Origin: CAJXYS01 sp913063035
Lineage (GTDB): Bacteria; Pseudomonadota; Alphaproteobacteria; Rhodobacterales; Rhodobacteraceae
Direction: 5' to 3'
DNA: 64,000 nt
NCBI RefSeq assembly: GCF_050586465.1
Contig: NZ_JBOCEG010000004.1
Location: forward strand, 1 to 64,000
Shown here: positions 15,169-24,272 of the stretch, one piece after another
Layout of the letters: each line of letters begins with the position of its first letter
Numbering within the stretch: the first letter of the stretch is position 1
Notes under the pieces: model-generated
Told to the model about the DNA's origin: nothing
Seen by the model: only the letters and a program-made list of their open reading frames with translations
The model's database searches: none
Position numbers and translations under genes: made by a program

Positions 15169-16101
15169 ATGCTGGCGATCTTCCTCGAGACCCTGCCGTT
15201 CTTTGCCATCATCGGTGTCGGTTACGGCGCCGGGCGGACCGGTTTCTTTACCGAGGCGGCCACCGCCTGGCTGACGAAATTCGTCTTTTACTTCGCGCTG
15301 TCGGCGATGCTGTTCCGCTTCTCGGCCAATCTTTCGCTGGACGAGGTGTTCGACGGCATCTTCATCGCCGCCTATCTCTGGGCCACCGCCGCGATCTACC
15401 TGCTCGCCACCGCGGTGGCGCTCTTGCGGCGCAAGGGGGTGGAGGAGGCCGCGGTCGAGGCGCAGTGCGCGGTGATCGGGAATGTCGGCTTCCTGGGCAT
15501 CCCGATGCTGGTGCTGCTGCTGGGCGATCGCGCGATCGGCCCGGTGATGATGGTGCTGGCCGTCGATCTCATCGTCTTCGGCAGCCTGATCGTGATCCTG
15601 ATCACCGGGGCGCGGGACGGGCGGATGTCGCTGGGCATCCTGCGCACGGTCGGGCAGGGGCTGATCAAGAACCCGATGATCGTGTCGATCACCCTGGGGC
15701 TGGCCTGGTCGGCGCTGGCGCTGCCCATACCGGGACCGCTCAACGCCTTCGTGGAATTGCTGGGCTCCGCCGCGACACCGGGGGCGCTCTTCGCCATCGG
15801 GGCCTCGCTGGCCTCGAAATCGGCCGAGCGGGTCGAGGTGGCGGCCTGGCTGTCCTTCTCCAAGCTGGTGCTGCACCCGGGGGCGGTGGCGCTCTCGGCG
15901 CTGCTGCTTTTCCCGGTGGAGCCCTACGCCGCCGGCGTGATGATCGCCGCCGCCGCGCTGCCGACGGCGGGCAACGTCTACATGCTGGCCCAGCATTACC
16001 GCGTGGCGCCGACGCGGGTCTCGGCGACGATCCTGATCTCGACGGCCGCCAGCATCCTGACCCTGTCGCTGGTGATCGGCTGGGTCAGCGGCCTGGGCTA
16101 G
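15169..16101 (+). CDS. AEC-family transporter (auxin efflux carrier type)
   Basis: The 310-residue protein has about ten membrane segments in two halves, with the family's central motifs VIGNVGFLGIPMLVLLLG and, in the second half, ALFAIGASLASKS and ALPTAGNVYMLAQHY. Bacterial members export or exchange organic acids such as malate; the substrate here is not predictable. It follows mbfA by 43 bases in the same direction with a weak ribosome site, so it may be read through from mbfA or have its own promoter. Confidence 0.88.
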   Translation: MLAIFLETLPFFAIIGVGYGAGRTGFFTEAATAWLTKFVFYFALSAMLFRFSANLSLDEVFDGIFIAAYLWATAAIYLLATAVALLRRKGVEEAAVEAQCAVIGNVGFLGIPMLVLLLGDRAIGPVMMVLAVDLIVFGSLIVILITGARDGRMSLGILRTVGQGLIKNPMIVSITLGLAWSALALPIPGPLNAFVELLGSAATPGALFAIGASLASKSAERVEVAAWLSFSKLVLHPGAVALSALLLFPVEPYAAGVMIAAAALPTAGNVYMLAQHYRVAPTRVSATILISTAASILTLSLVIGWVSGLG

Positions 16102-16168
16102 GCGGTTCCGGGCTTGCCCCACCCGCGGCGGCGCGCTACCCCGATCCCGACAACAGGGAGGACGCGCC

Positions 16169-16999
16169 ATGCAGACCATCTCCGAAAACCGGGCCTTCGG
16201 CGGGGTGCAGGGGGTCTATGCCCATCCCTCCGATGTCTGTGGCTGCGACATGACCTTCGGGCTCTACCTGCCGCCGGCCGCCGGCGACGGGCCGGTGCCG
16301 GTGCTCTGGTATCTCTCGGGGCTGACCTGCACCCATGAGAACGCCATGGTAAAGGCCGGTGCGCAGGGCTGGGCGGCCGAGCACGGGATCGCGCTGGTCT
16401 TTCCCGACACCAGTCCGCGCGGCGACGGGATCGCGGATGACGATGCCTTCGATCTCGGCCAGGGGGCGGGGTTCTACGTGAACGCGACCGAGTCGCCCTG
16501 GGCCCCGCATTTCCGGATGTGGGACTACGTGACCGGGGAACTGCCGCGCCTGGTCTTCAACGATTTCCCGCTCGACGAGGACGCGCAGGCGATCACCGGC
16601 CATTCCATGGGCGGTCACGGGGCGCTGACCATGGCCCTGTCGCTGCCGGGCCGGTTCCGCTCCGTCTCGGCCTTCGCGCCGATCGCGCATCCGACCGTGT
16701 CGGACTGGGGACGCAAGCAGTTCACCGCCTACCTGGGCGCCGACGAAGCCGACTGGGCGGCGCATGACGCGACGCTCCTGATGCGCACCGAGGGGTTCGA
16801 CGGGCCGATGCTGATCGACCAGGGCACCGATGACCAGTTCCTCGACCGCCTGATGCCCGAGGCGCTTGCCGGTGCCATCGCCGAGCGGCGGCAGGGCGCG
16901 CAGTTCCGGATGCAGCCGGGCTATGATCACAGCTATTTCTTCGTCGCCTCCTTCATGGAGGATCACGTCGCCTTTCACGCCGATGCGCTCTACGGGTAG
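16169..16999 (+). CDS. fghA: S-formylglutathione hydrolase
   Basis: This esterase-D-type alpha/beta hydrolase splits S-formylglutathione into formate and glutathione, the second step of formaldehyde oxidation. The 276 residues are normal. The early family motif LSGLTCTHEN is present, the nucleophile serine is in GHSMGGHGAL, the acid is in DQGTDDQFLD, and the histidine is in PGYDHSYFF. A GGGAGG site precedes the ATG. Its partner adhC is 4.4 kb upstream on the same strand, and formate dehydrogenase alpha is 39 kb downstream. Confidence 0.95.
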   Translation: MQTISENRAFGGVQGVYAHPSDVCGCDMTFGLYLPPAAGDGPVPVLWYLSGLTCTHENAMVKAGAQGWAAEHGIALVFPDTSPRGDGIADDDAFDLGQGAGFYVNATESPWAPHFRMWDYVTGELPRLVFNDFPLDEDAQAITGHSMGGHGALTMALSLPGRFRSVSAFAPIAHPTVSDWGRKQFTAYLGADEADWAAHDATLLMRTEGFDGPMLIDQGTDDQFLDRLMPEALAGAIAERRQGAQFRMQPGYDHSYFFVASFMEDHVAFHADALYG

Positions 17000-17005
17000 C
17001 GGCCG

Positions 17006-17458
17006 TTGAGCCGCGTCTTCGTCGATGCCGACGCCTGCCCGGTCAAGGCCGAGGCCGAGCGCGTGGCCGAGCGGCACGGCGTTCCGCTGTTTCTGGTCGC
17101 CAATGGCGGGCTGCGGCCGTCGCCGCACCCGCTGGTCGAGGTGGTCTACGTCCCCGAGGGTCCGGACGTCGCCGACATGTGGATCGCGGACCGGGCCGGG
17201 CCGGGCGACGTGGTGGTGACGGCCGACATCCCGCTGGCCGCGAAATGCATCGCCGCCGGCGCCGCGGTGCTGGGGCATGACGGGCGCCCCTTTACCGAGG
17301 CGAATATCGGCAACCTGCTCGCCACGCGGGACCTGATGGCCGACCTGCGCGCCGCCGATCCGTTCCGCCAGGGCGGCGGGCGGGGGTTCGGCAAGCAGGA
17401 CCGCGCGCGGTTCCTCGATGCGCTCGACCGGGCGCTTCGGGCCGCCGCGCAGGGCTGA
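17006..17458 (+). CDS. YaiI/YqxD family protein (DUF188)
   Basis: The 150-residue protein matches the YaiI/YqxD family, a PIN-related fold of unknown function. Hallmarks are the N-terminal VDADACPVK, VANGG, DVADMWIADRAGPGDVVVTADIPLAAK and the C-terminal GGGRGFGKQDRARFLDALDR. It begins at TTG, seven bases after the fghA stop, so it is probably in the fghA message. The conserved aspartates suggest metal-dependent nuclease chemistry, but this is inference. Confidence 0.9.
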   Translation: MSRVFVDADACPVKAEAERVAERHGVPLFLVANGGLRPSPHPLVEVVYVPEGPDVADMWIADRAGPGDVVVTADIPLAAKCIAAGAAVLGHDGRPFTEANIGNLLATRDLMADLRAADPFRQGGGRGFGKQDRARFLDALDRALRAAAQG

Positions 17459-17520
17459 GCGCGGTTTCCAAGCCGCGCCGACCGGGCTAGAACGGGCCGG
17501 AACGGACAGAGGAGCGGCGC

Positions 17521-18144
17521 ATGCCCAGACCCGAGGCGGTGATCTTCGACATCGGCAACGTGTTGATCGAATGGCAGCCGGAGCGCTTCTACGACACCGT
17601 GATGCCGGTCGAGGATCGCGAGCGGCTCTTCGCGACGGTGGACCTGCACGGCATGAACGACGCCGTCGACCGGGGCGCCGATTTCCGCGAGACGATCTAT
17701 GCCACGGCCGCGGCCTATCCGGACTTCGCAGAGCATATCCGCATGTGGCATGATCGCTGGCTCGAGATGGCACGCCCGGCCATCGACCGGTCCGTGCGGC
17801 TGCTGCGGGCGCTGCGCGCCCGCGGCGTGCCGGTCTTCGCCCTGACCAATTTCGGCATTGGCAGCTTCGAGATCGCCGAGACGGAATATGACTTCCTGTC
17901 GGAATTCGACCGGCGCTACATTTCCGGCCACATGGGCGTGATCAAGCCTGAGCCGGAGATCTACGCCATGGTGGAGGCCGATTGCGGGATCGCGCCCGAT
18001 CGGCTCTTGTTCACCGACGATCGCGCCGACAACATCGCCGCGGCGCGGGCGCGTGGCTGGCGGGCCCACCGGTTCGAGGGCGCCGCGGGCTGGGCGGCCG
18101 AACTCGTGGCCCATGGCCTGCTGACAGAGGAGGACGCGGCATGA
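17521..18144 (+). CDS. HAD-superfamily hydrolase, subfamily IA
   Basis: The 207-residue phosphatase-like protein has HAD motif I in FDIGNVLIEW (nucleophile Asp), motif II in FALTNFG, motif III Lys in GVIKPEPEIY and motif IV in LFTDDRADNIAAARARGW. The DIGN form of motif I resembles YihX-type sugar phosphatases or haloacid dehalogenase relatives. The substrate is unknown. A GAGGAG site precedes the ATG, and the stop overlaps the next start by four bases. Confidence 0.9.
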   Translation: MPRPEAVIFDIGNVLIEWQPERFYDTVMPVEDRERLFATVDLHGMNDAVDRGADFRETIYATAAAYPDFAEHIRMWHDRWLEMARPAIDRSVRLLRALRARGVPVFALTNFGIGSFEIAETEYDFLSEFDRRYISGHMGVIKPEPEIYAMVEADCGIAPDRLLFTDDRADNIAAARARGWRAHRFEGAAGWAAELVAHGLLTEEDAA

Positions 18145-19064
18145 GCGTGGAAATCATCGGCTTCGACGCCGAGGCCCGGATGGACTGGATCGCACTGACC
18201 GACGCGCTGGCGGCTGGTCACGAGATGCCGCGCGCCGAGATCACCGACGGCTTCCTCTACCGTGGCGACGACACGTTGCTGAACCGCGCGGCCTGGATCG
18301 ACGGCATGGGGATCGCGGTGAAATCCGCCACGATCTTTCCGGGCAACGCGGACGCCGGCAAACCCACCATCAACGGCGGCATGTGCCTCTATGCCGACGG
18401 CACGGGTGAACTCGAGGCGGTGGTGGATTTCCACCTCGTCACCAAGTGGAAGACGGCCGGCGATTCGCTGCTGGCGGCCCGCCGGCTGGCGCGGCCGGAC
18501 AGCCGGCGCATCCTCGTCGTCGGCGCGGGCACCGTCGCGCGGTCGCTGGTCGATGCCTATTCCGCCGCCTTCCCGGACGCGGAGTTCACCGTCTGGAACC
18601 GCACGCCCGCCGGCGCCGCGGCGGTTGCGGCCGAGTTCGCCGGCAGGGTCGGGATCGCCGTCGCGCCGGATCTCGAAGCCGCGGTGGCCGAGGCCGACAT
18701 CATAACCTGCGCCACGATGGCGAAGGAGCCCGTGATCCGCGGCGCGTGGCTGCGGCCCGGTCAGCACCTGGACCTGATCGGCGCCTTCCGCCCGGACATG
18801 CGCGAGGCCGACGATACCGCGCTGCAGCGCGCGCGCATCTTCGTGGACAGCCGGGACACCACCATCGGCCATATCGGCGAGCTGAAGATCCCGCTGGCCG
18901 CGGGCGCGATTTCCGAAGCCGATATCCAGGCCGATTACTACGACCTGCCCGGCGGCGGTTTCGCCCGGCAGGATGCCGGCGAGATCACGCTGTTCAAGAA
19001 CGGGGGCGGCGCGCATCTCGACCTGATGACCGGCCGTTACGTGCTGGCCGCATGGCGGGGCTGA
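18141..19064 (+). CDS. Ornithine cyclodeaminase / mu-crystallin family protein
   Basis: The 307-residue protein matches the NAD-binding ornithine cyclodeaminase/mu-crystallin family. The N-terminal lobe contains KSATIFPGN and the substrate-side DFHLVTKWKTAGDSLLAARR; the Rossmann motif is VVGAGTVARSLVDAY; the region after it holds CATMAKEPVIRGAWLRPGQH and the acidic DLIGAFRPDMREAD. Members make proline from ornithine or act as ketimine or amino-acid dehydrogenases, so the exact reaction is open. I chose ATG 18141, overlapping the HAD stop, because translation from any earlier in-frame codon would lie inside the HAD gene. Confidence 0.9.
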   Translation: MSVEIIGFDAEARMDWIALTDALAAGHEMPRAEITDGFLYRGDDTLLNRAAWIDGMGIAVKSATIFPGNADAGKPTINGGMCLYADGTGELEAVVDFHLVTKWKTAGDSLLAARRLARPDSRRILVVGAGTVARSLVDAYSAAFPDAEFTVWNRTPAGAAAVAAEFAGRVGIAVAPDLEAAVAEADIITCATMAKEPVIRGAWLRPGQHLDLIGAFRPDMREADDTALQRARIFVDSRDTTIGHIGELKIPLAAGAISEADIQADYYDLPGGGFARQDAGEITLFKNGGGAHLDLMTGRYVLAAWRG

Positions 19065-19972
19065 TCGCCCTTTTCCTGGCCGCCGCGGGGGCCTGGGCGC
19101 TGGTGGAGCTGCTCCGCAAGCCGGTCAATGCCCGGACCCGCCGCGCGGCGCCCGGCCGGTTCGCCAATCTTTCGCGGGGGCCGACCCATTACCGCTGGCA
19201 CGGCGAGGAAAACGGCCCGGCCGCGATCCTGGTGCACGGGCTCACCACCCCGAGCTTCGTCTGGAACGCGATGATCCCGGGGCTGACGCGGGCCGGGTTC
19301 CGGGTGCTGTCTTTCGATCTTTACGGACGGGGCTACTCGGCGCGCCCGCTCGGCCGGCAGACGCCGGCTCTGTTCACCCAGCAGCTCGACGAACTGATCG
19401 CGGCCGAGGGCTTCACCCGCCCGGTGACGCTGGTCGGCTATTCCATGGGCGGGCTGATCGCGGCGGACTGGGCGGCGCAGCACCCCGAGCGCGTGGCGCG
19501 GCTGATCCTGATCGCCCCGGCGGGGTTCCGCTATGTGCCGGACGGGTTCCTCCGGTTCTGTGCCCGGGTGCCGGTCCTGGGCGACTGGCTTTTCACCGTG
19601 CTGGGCGGGTATTACGGCAGGCGCCTGGCCCGGACCGTCGGGGCGGGCAGCGTGATCCCGGAAATGGGACGGAACCTCGAGCGCATGACGCGGTTCCGCG
19701 GGTTTCTCCAGGCCGTGCTGTCGAGCGAGCGCCACACGCTGGGCACCGACATGACCGACGGCCACCGCGCCCTCGCCGCCGCGCGGGTTCCCGTGCTGGC
19801 CGTCTGGGGCGCGGCCGATCCGGTGATACCGCCGGGCAACGCGGCGACGCTGGGCGCCGCCAATCCCGCGGCCGTGCAGACCGAGATCCCCGGGGCCGGT
19901 CACGGCCTCGTCTACACGCATCCCAAGGCGGTGCTGGGCGCGATCCGTACCTTCCTGCGAGACACCGCCTGA
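19052..19972 (+). CDS. Alpha/beta-fold hydrolase, membrane-anchored N-terminus
   Basis: The 306-residue protein starts with a hydrophobic segment (GLIALFLAAAGAWALVELL), probably a membrane anchor or uncleaved signal. The hydrolase domain follows: oxyanion region LVHGLTTPSFVWNAM, nucleophile GYSMGGLIAADWA, acid in WGAADPVIPP and histidine in GAGHGLVYTHP. The substrate is unknown. The ATG lies within the last 13 bases of the preceding cyclodeaminase gene, so HAD, cyclodeaminase and hydrolase form a tight three-gene unit. Confidence 0.88.
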   Translation: MAGLIALFLAAAGAWALVELLRKPVNARTRRAAPGRFANLSRGPTHYRWHGEENGPAAILVHGLTTPSFVWNAMIPGLTRAGFRVLSFDLYGRGYSARPLGRQTPALFTQQLDELIAAEGFTRPVTLVGYSMGGLIAADWAAQHPERVARLILIAPAGFRYVPDGFLRFCARVPVLGDWLFTVLGGYYGRRLARTVGAGSVIPEMGRNLERMTRFRGFLQAVLSSERHTLGTDMTDGHRALAAARVPVLAVWGAADPVIPPGNAATLGAANPAAVQTEIPGAGHGLVYTHPKAVLGAIRTFLRDTA

Positions 19973-20141
19973 ACCCCGGCGCGCCGCGCCCGGCCGGCGC
20001 GTCGCCCGCGGCGCCGCGCGCAGCGGCAGCCGGACAAGGGCCGCGGCGGCCGCGCCGGCATCCTGCCGGGGGACGGATCTTTTCTTGTCGATCTTCCGGC
20101 AAGCGCCCGTTATGGTCCGCGCCGGTCGAACGAGGGGTGCC

Positions 20142-21227
20142 ATGCCGCAAACGCTGGAAGAGGTCTACGAAGCCCGGGTCGCGGCGGACAGGCTGCGCTA
20201 CGATCCCGAGCAGATCGCCGTGCTCCATCGGCTGGAGGCCATCCGCGAGACGCTGGAGGCGCAGCGCGCGGCCTCCGGGGGCGGCTTTCTCAAGGGGCTT
20301 TTCCGCAAGGCACCGGCCGACGCGCCGACGGGGCTCTACATCTGGGGGGGCGTCGGGCGCGGAAAGTCGATGCTGATGGATCTCTTCTTCGACGAGACGC
20401 ATGTCGAGGCCAAGCGGCGGGTCCATTTCCACGCCTTCATGCAGGAGATCCATGCGCGCCTGCACGAGATCCGCAAGACCGGTGCGGACGACGCCATCGC
20501 CCCCGTGGCCGCCGAGGTGGCCGACCGCGTGCGGCTGCTCTGCTTCGACGAGATGCAGATCACGGACATCACCGACGCGATGATCGTCGGCCGTCTCTTC
20601 GAGAAGCTGTTCGAGGCCGGGGTGGCGGTCGTGACAACGTCGAACCGGCCGCCCGAGGATCTCTACAAGGACGGGCTGAACCGGCAGCTCTTTCTGCCCT
20701 TCATCGACATGCTGAACGCACGGCTGGAAATCCATCACCTGCACAGCCCGAACGACTATCGCCAGGACCGGCTGGCCGGCGGTCAGGTCTATTTCACGCC
20801 GGCCGACGAACGTGCCCGGCGCGCCCTCGCCACGATCTGGGACGAGTTCGCGGGCGGTCCGGGGGACCCGCTGCACCTGCCGGTGAAGGGCCGCGAGGTG
20901 GTGCTGCCCGCGTTCCGCAACGGCGTCGGCTGGGCCAGTTTCTGGGACCTGTGCGGCCAGGCGCACGGGCCGGCCGATTTCCTTGCCATCGCGGGCGCGG
21001 TCCGGGTGCTGATCCTGCACGGCATCCCGCAACTCTCGCGGTCGAACTTCAACGAGGCCAAGCGCTTCGTGACGCTGGTCGATGCGCTCTACGAGGCGAA
21101 GGTGCGACTGGTGGCTTCGGCCGCGGCCGTGCCCGAGCGGCTCTACGTCGAGGGCGAAGGCTCGTTCGAGTTCGAGCGCACGGCGTCGCGGCTGCGCGAG
21201 ATGCAGAGCGCGGATTGGTGGGCCTGA
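20142..21227 (+). CDS. zapE: Cell division protein ZapE / AFG1-like ATPase
   Basis: ZapE is an AAA-type P-loop ATPase linked to Z-ring constriction; its mitochondrial relative AFG1 assists degradation of respiratory subunits. The 361 residues include Walker A GGVGRGKSMLMDLFF, Walker B LLCFDEMQI, sensor TTSNRPPEDLY, and the family-specific FHAFMQEIHARLH and LYVEGEGSFEFERTASRL. I chose ATG 20142 with GAGGGG upstream; an in-frame TTG at 20085 would add 19 residues not seen in the family. About 170 GC-rich bases separate it from the hydrolase gene, with no clear element. Confidence 0.93.
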   Translation: MPQTLEEVYEARVAADRLRYDPEQIAVLHRLEAIRETLEAQRAASGGGFLKGLFRKAPADAPTGLYIWGGVGRGKSMLMDLFFDETHVEAKRRVHFHAFMQEIHARLHEIRKTGADDAIAPVAAEVADRVRLLCFDEMQITDITDAMIVGRLFEKLFEAGVAVVTTSNRPPEDLYKDGLNRQLFLPFIDMLNARLEIHHLHSPNDYRQDRLAGGQVYFTPADERARRALATIWDEFAGGPGDPLHLPVKGREVVLPAFRNGVGWASFWDLCGQAHGPADFLAIAGAVRVLILHGIPQLSRSNFNEAKRFVTLVDALYEAKVRLVASAAAVPERLYVEGEGSFEFERTASRLREMQSADWWA

Positions 21228-21234
21228 GCGCGGC

Positions 21235-21759
21235 TTAGCCGACCCAGTCGCGTCGCATCCCGGTATCGACATGCACGAAGCCCCGCCGCGGGTAGCGCCC
21301 GACGCCCCCGGCGCCGGCTTCCCGCGCAATGGCGGCGATGTCGGTCGTGCTCTTGCCCGCGATCTTGATGTCGAGCGCCTGGGCCGTGATGTGGCGGCTT
21401 TGCGGGGCGCCGCCGACCCGCGCATTGGTGGACTCCGTTCGGAAGGCCGATGTGACGACGAGCGGCGCACCGCCTGTCCGAACCTGGATGCGCAGCGCCA
21501 GCAACAGCAGGTCCGGATCCATCCGCCGGGTGGCATCCGTCAGGATGTCGCGCAGGATCCAGTCGATCTCCGGCAGGGCATCCGGGTCGACTTTCGGGCC
21601 GCCGAAGAAGGTATCGCGGATATAGACGCCGTGAAACACCTCGCCGGTGCGTTCACGCAGAAGATGGAGCTTGTAGTCGGTCCCGGCCAGCGCCGGGCTC
21701 GAGAGGGTAGAGGCCGCAGCGGCGAGCCCGCCGCGCAGCAGCACACGTCGGTTGAGCAT
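21235..21759 (-). CDS. DUF882 / YcbK-family Tat-exported peptidase-like protein
   Basis: The 174-residue protein has an N-terminal export signal (MLNRRVLLRGGLAAAASTLS ending ALAG) whose paired arginines suggest the Tat route. The mature part matches the DUF882/M15-like murein endopeptidase fold: VVTSAFRTESTNA, the zinc-site pattern SRHITAQALDI (His and Asp) and GFVHVDTG (His). It probably acts on peptidoglycan in the periplasm. AAGGAG lies five bases before the ATG. It converges on zapE with only seven bases between the stops. Confidence 0.9.
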   Translation of the reverse strand: MLNRRVLLRGGLAAAASTLSSPALAGTDYKLHLLRERTGEVFHGVYIRDTFFGGPKVDPDALPEIDWILRDILTDATRRMDPDLLLLALRIQVRTGGAPLVVTSAFRTESTNARVGGAPQSRHITAQALDIKIAGKSTTDIAAIAREAGAGGVGRYPRRGFVHVDTGMRRDWVG

Positions 21760-21868
21760 GTGACTCCTTGATGTTTTTCGGTGTTGCTCGATTGGCGCCG
21801 GGCCTAACGCCGCGCATCGGCAATGTAAAACCGATAGCCGGGCCGCTAGCGGAACCCTGCCGGTCGGG

Positions 21869-22456
21869 TCAGTCGCGCCGGGTCCGCAGCGCCGCGCGCA
21901 ACTCTTCCAGCTCCTGGTGGTAGGCCGCGGCATCGCCGTATTCGGCGAAACCTGGATAGCGGGAATGGATGCCCTCGACCCGGCGGGCATGCTTGATCGG
22001 GCACCAGAACTGTTCGGTCCGTGCGGCGATTTCGCGGACATAGGCGATGAGGCCGGTTGCATAGCCGCAATATGCGCAGTTGAGTTTTTCCAGCGCGTTA
22101 AGATAGCCGAGATGCTGGCGGTCGATGACGATGTAGTCGCCGCGGCGGACCCGCGGGACGCGGTAGACCCGGAAGCAGACCAGCTGGTAGACCGTCACGC
22201 AGAGATCCAGCAGGACCAGCGGCACGATCAGGCCGTAGATCAGCGGGGCGGTCAGGACCACCAGCGGCTTGGGATGGCGCAGGTAGTCGCGCAGCCCGCG
22301 GCGAAAGCCGTGATGGCTTTGTCGTACCGAGTCCTCGAAGATCACGCGGCCGCGCTCCAGCCGGTAGGCGAACTGGCGGCGCCGGGCGGCGAATTCCCGC
22401 TCCAGGTCCTCCTCGAGGGCCTGGATGCGGTCGATCAGCTGGCGGTTCGGGTTCAT
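21869..22456 (-). CDS. Conserved membrane-associated protein of unknown function
   Basis: The 195-residue protein has a basic helical N-terminus (residues 1-60, with RIQALEEDLEREFAARRRQF), one hydrophobic hairpin (about 70-105, LTAPLIYGLIVPLVLLDLCV) and a cytoplasmic C-terminus with NCAYCGYATGLIAYVREIAA and WCPIKHARR. The CxxC and the later Cys/His suggest a metal site. I do not recognise a named family; similar proteins occur in related bacteria as hypotheticals. ATG 22456 has GGAGG about 10 bases upstream and is preferred over ATG 22477, which has none. Confidence 0.82.
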   Translation of the reverse strand: MNPNRQLIDRIQALEEDLEREFAARRRQFAYRLERGRVIFEDSVRQSHHGFRRGLRDYLRHPKPLVVLTAPLIYGLIVPLVLLDLCVTVYQLVCFRVYRVPRVRRGDYIVIDRQHLGYLNALEKLNCAYCGYATGLIAYVREIAARTEQFWCPIKHARRVEGIHSRYPGFAEYGDAAAYHQELEELRAALRTRRD

Positions 22457-22584
22457 GGCGGCGCGCCTCCGGGTCATGGCCCGGCCAGCATAGCCGAGAC
22501 ACCCCCCGATGGCCCGCCGAAATGAATTTGCATCGCGGCCGCGCTGGGGCAGTCTGGAGCGGCAACCGCATCGAGGAGGAGAAG

Positions 22585-22971
22585 ATGCTGACGGGGAGCT
22601 GTCTTTGCGGGGCCGTGGCCTTCGAGATCGAGGGTCCGGCCCGACCCGTGACCGCCTGCCATTGCGGCCAATGCCGCAAGGTTTCGGGCCATTTCTGGGC
22701 CTCGACGGAGGTGCCGCGGGACCGGATGCGGCTTACCGCCGAGACGGGCCTGGCCTGGTACCGGTCGAGCGATTTCGCCCGGCGGGGGTTCTGCAGCCGC
22801 TGCGGCGCGACGCTGTTCTGGGAGATGGACGGCGACGACAGGATCTCGGTCTCCGGCGGCGCGCTGGAGGCGCCCACGGGGCTGACGCTCGAGAAGCACA
22901 TCTTCACGCGCTGGAAAGGCGATTATTACGAGATCGGCGCCGACGGCCTGCCGCATCTCGACGAGTATTGA
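22585..22971 (+). CDS. GFA-family (CENP-V/GFA domain) protein
   Basis: The 128-residue protein is a zinc-binding GFA-fold protein. Cysteines for two zinc sites are in GSCLCGAV, CHCGQCRKVSGHF and FCSRCGATLFW. The original Gfa of Paracoccus was proposed to speed the reaction of glutathione with formaldehyde, but many paralogues have no known role, and this short form sits apart from adhC. ATG 22585 has GAGGAGGA upstream; earlier in-frame codons give no family match. Confidence 0.9.
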   Translation: MLTGSCLCGAVAFEIEGPARPVTACHCGQCRKVSGHFWASTEVPRDRMRLTAETGLAWYRSSDFARRGFCSRCGATLFWEMDGDDRISVSGGALEAPTGLTLEKHIFTRWKGDYYEIGADGLPHLDEY

Positions 22972-23020
22972 GGCGCCGGGGGGGTTTCCCCCGGCCTCCG
23001 CCATGCTATCCCGGGCGCCG

Positions 23021-23674
23021 ATGAACGATTTCGTCTACGATCCGCCACCGGGCGCGCCCGACGTGATCCACCGCGACAGCCACCTGCTGCTGGTCGACAA
23101 GCCGGCCGGGCTGCTGTCGGTGCCGGGACGCGGGGCGCACATGGCCGACTGCCTGCTGGCCCGCGTGCAGGCGGCCTTCCCCGAGGCGCTGCTGGTGCAC
23201 CGGCTGGATCTCGATACCTCCGGCGTCATGGTCTTCGCGCTGACGCGCGCGGCACAGCGCCATCTCGGGCTTCAGTTCGAACGGCGCCATGTCCGCAAGG
23301 TTTACGTGGCGCGGGTCCGGGGGCATGTGGTCGAGAAAACCGGCACGGTCGCGCTGCCGCTGATCGTCGACTGGCCGAACCGCCCGCGCCAGAAGGTCGA
23401 TTTCGATGCCGGCAAGCCCGCCGAGACCACGTGGCGCGTGGTCAGGCGCGAGGCGGACGCGACACGGCTGCGGCTGTTTCCGAAAACCGGGCGCAGCCAC
23501 CAGTTGCGCGTCCACATGAAGGAGATCGGCCACCCGATCCTGGGCGATCCGCTCTACGCCAGCGGCGCGGCGCTGACGGCCGCCGACCGGCTGCAGCTCC
23601 ATGCCGAGAGCCTGCGGCTGCGCCATCCTGATGGCGGCGTGGGCATGAGCTTCTCGGCCCCTTGCCCGTTCTGA
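23021..23674 (+). CDS. RluA-family pseudouridine synthase
   Basis: The 217-residue enzyme isomerises uridine to pseudouridine in RNA. Visible motifs are LLLVDKPAGLLSVPGR (motif I), HRLDLDTSGVMVFA (motif II with the catalytic Asp) and TGRSHQLRVHMKEIGHPILG (motif III). Lack of an S4 domain and the short length resemble RluA itself, which modifies 23S rRNA U746 and tRNA U32, but I cannot fix the target. ATG 23021 is preferred over 23003 because the family N-terminus (FVYDPPPG) starts there. Confidence 0.9.
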   Translation: MNDFVYDPPPGAPDVIHRDSHLLLVDKPAGLLSVPGRGAHMADCLLARVQAAFPEALLVHRLDLDTSGVMVFALTRAAQRHLGLQFERRHVRKVYVARVRGHVVEKTGTVALPLIVDWPNRPRQKVDFDAGKPAETTWRVVRREADATRLRLFPKTGRSHQLRVHMKEIGHPILGDPLYASGAALTAADRLQLHAESLRLRHPDGGVGMSFSAPCPF

Positions 23675-23697
23675 GGCCCGGCGCCTAGACTGGCCCC

Positions 23698-24204
23698 ATG
23701 ACGGATGACAGCCCACCCCCGCCCCCCGACCGCCTGACCGAGACGCTTGGCGTCCTGACCCGCCGCGAGACCGAGGCCCGGATCGTCGCGCCGATCGTCG
23801 AGGCGCTGGCCGATCGCTTCGGCCGGGACGCGGTGCTGGAGGTGGTGCGCGACACGGTGGTGAAGATCGCGCAGGACCAGGGCGCGGCGCTGTCGGAGCG
23901 GTACGGTGACGGGCCGGAGGCGTTTCTCGAGACGCTGCAGCATTGGACGCGCGACGACGCGTTGGAGATCGAGGTTCTCGAGCAGACCGACGAGACGCTG
24001 TCCTTCAACGTCACGCGCTGCCGCTATGCCGAGCTTTACCGCGCGCTCGGGATCGAGGAGCTGGGCGCGGTGCTGTCCTGCAACCGGGATTTCGCCCTGA
24101 TCGAGGGGTTCAATCCCGGGGCGCGGCTGAGCCGCACCCAGACCATCCTGGGCGGCGCGAGTCACTGCAATTTCCGCTACGACTTCTCTGGCGGCGGGGG
24201 CTGA
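23698..24204 (+). CDS. L-2-amino-thiazoline-4-carboxylate hydrolase-family protein
   Basis: The 168-residue protein resembles the ATC-hydrolase family, named for L-2-amino-thiazoline-4-carboxylate hydrolase in bacterial L-cysteine production. It shows the family's C-terminal signature FNPGARLSRTQTILGGASHC followed by NFRY, and the mid-region FNVTRCRYAELYRALG. The physiological reaction is uncertain. It begins 23 bases after the pseudouridine synthase gene and converges on the aldehyde dehydrogenase gene across a copy of the dispersed repeat. Confidence 0.82.
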   Translation: MTDDSPPPPPDRLTETLGVLTRRETEARIVAPIVEALADRFGRDAVLEVVRDTVVKIAQDQGAALSERYGDGPEAFLETLQHWTRDDALEIEVLEQTDETLSFNVTRCRYAELYRALGIEELGAVLSCNRDFALIEGFNPGARLSRTQTILGGASHCNFRYDFSGGGG

Positions 24205-24226
24205 CGGCGCCTGCGGCGCCGGATTT

Positions 24227-24264
24227 CATGCGCGCCGCGCGGGGGATATTTGGGCCACTTGGAC
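24227..24264 (+). repeat. Dispersed intergenic GGATATTT repeat, copy 4
   Basis: CATGCGCGCCGCGC leads into GGGGGATATTTGGGCCACTT and then GGAC, matching the core of copy 5 (CATGCCTCCGGCGGGGATAT then TTGGACCACCTGGA). It lies between two converging genes, next to a CGGCGC-CTGCG-GCGCCG hairpin at 24205-24222. Confidence 0.55.
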
Positions 24265-24272
24265 GGGGGCGG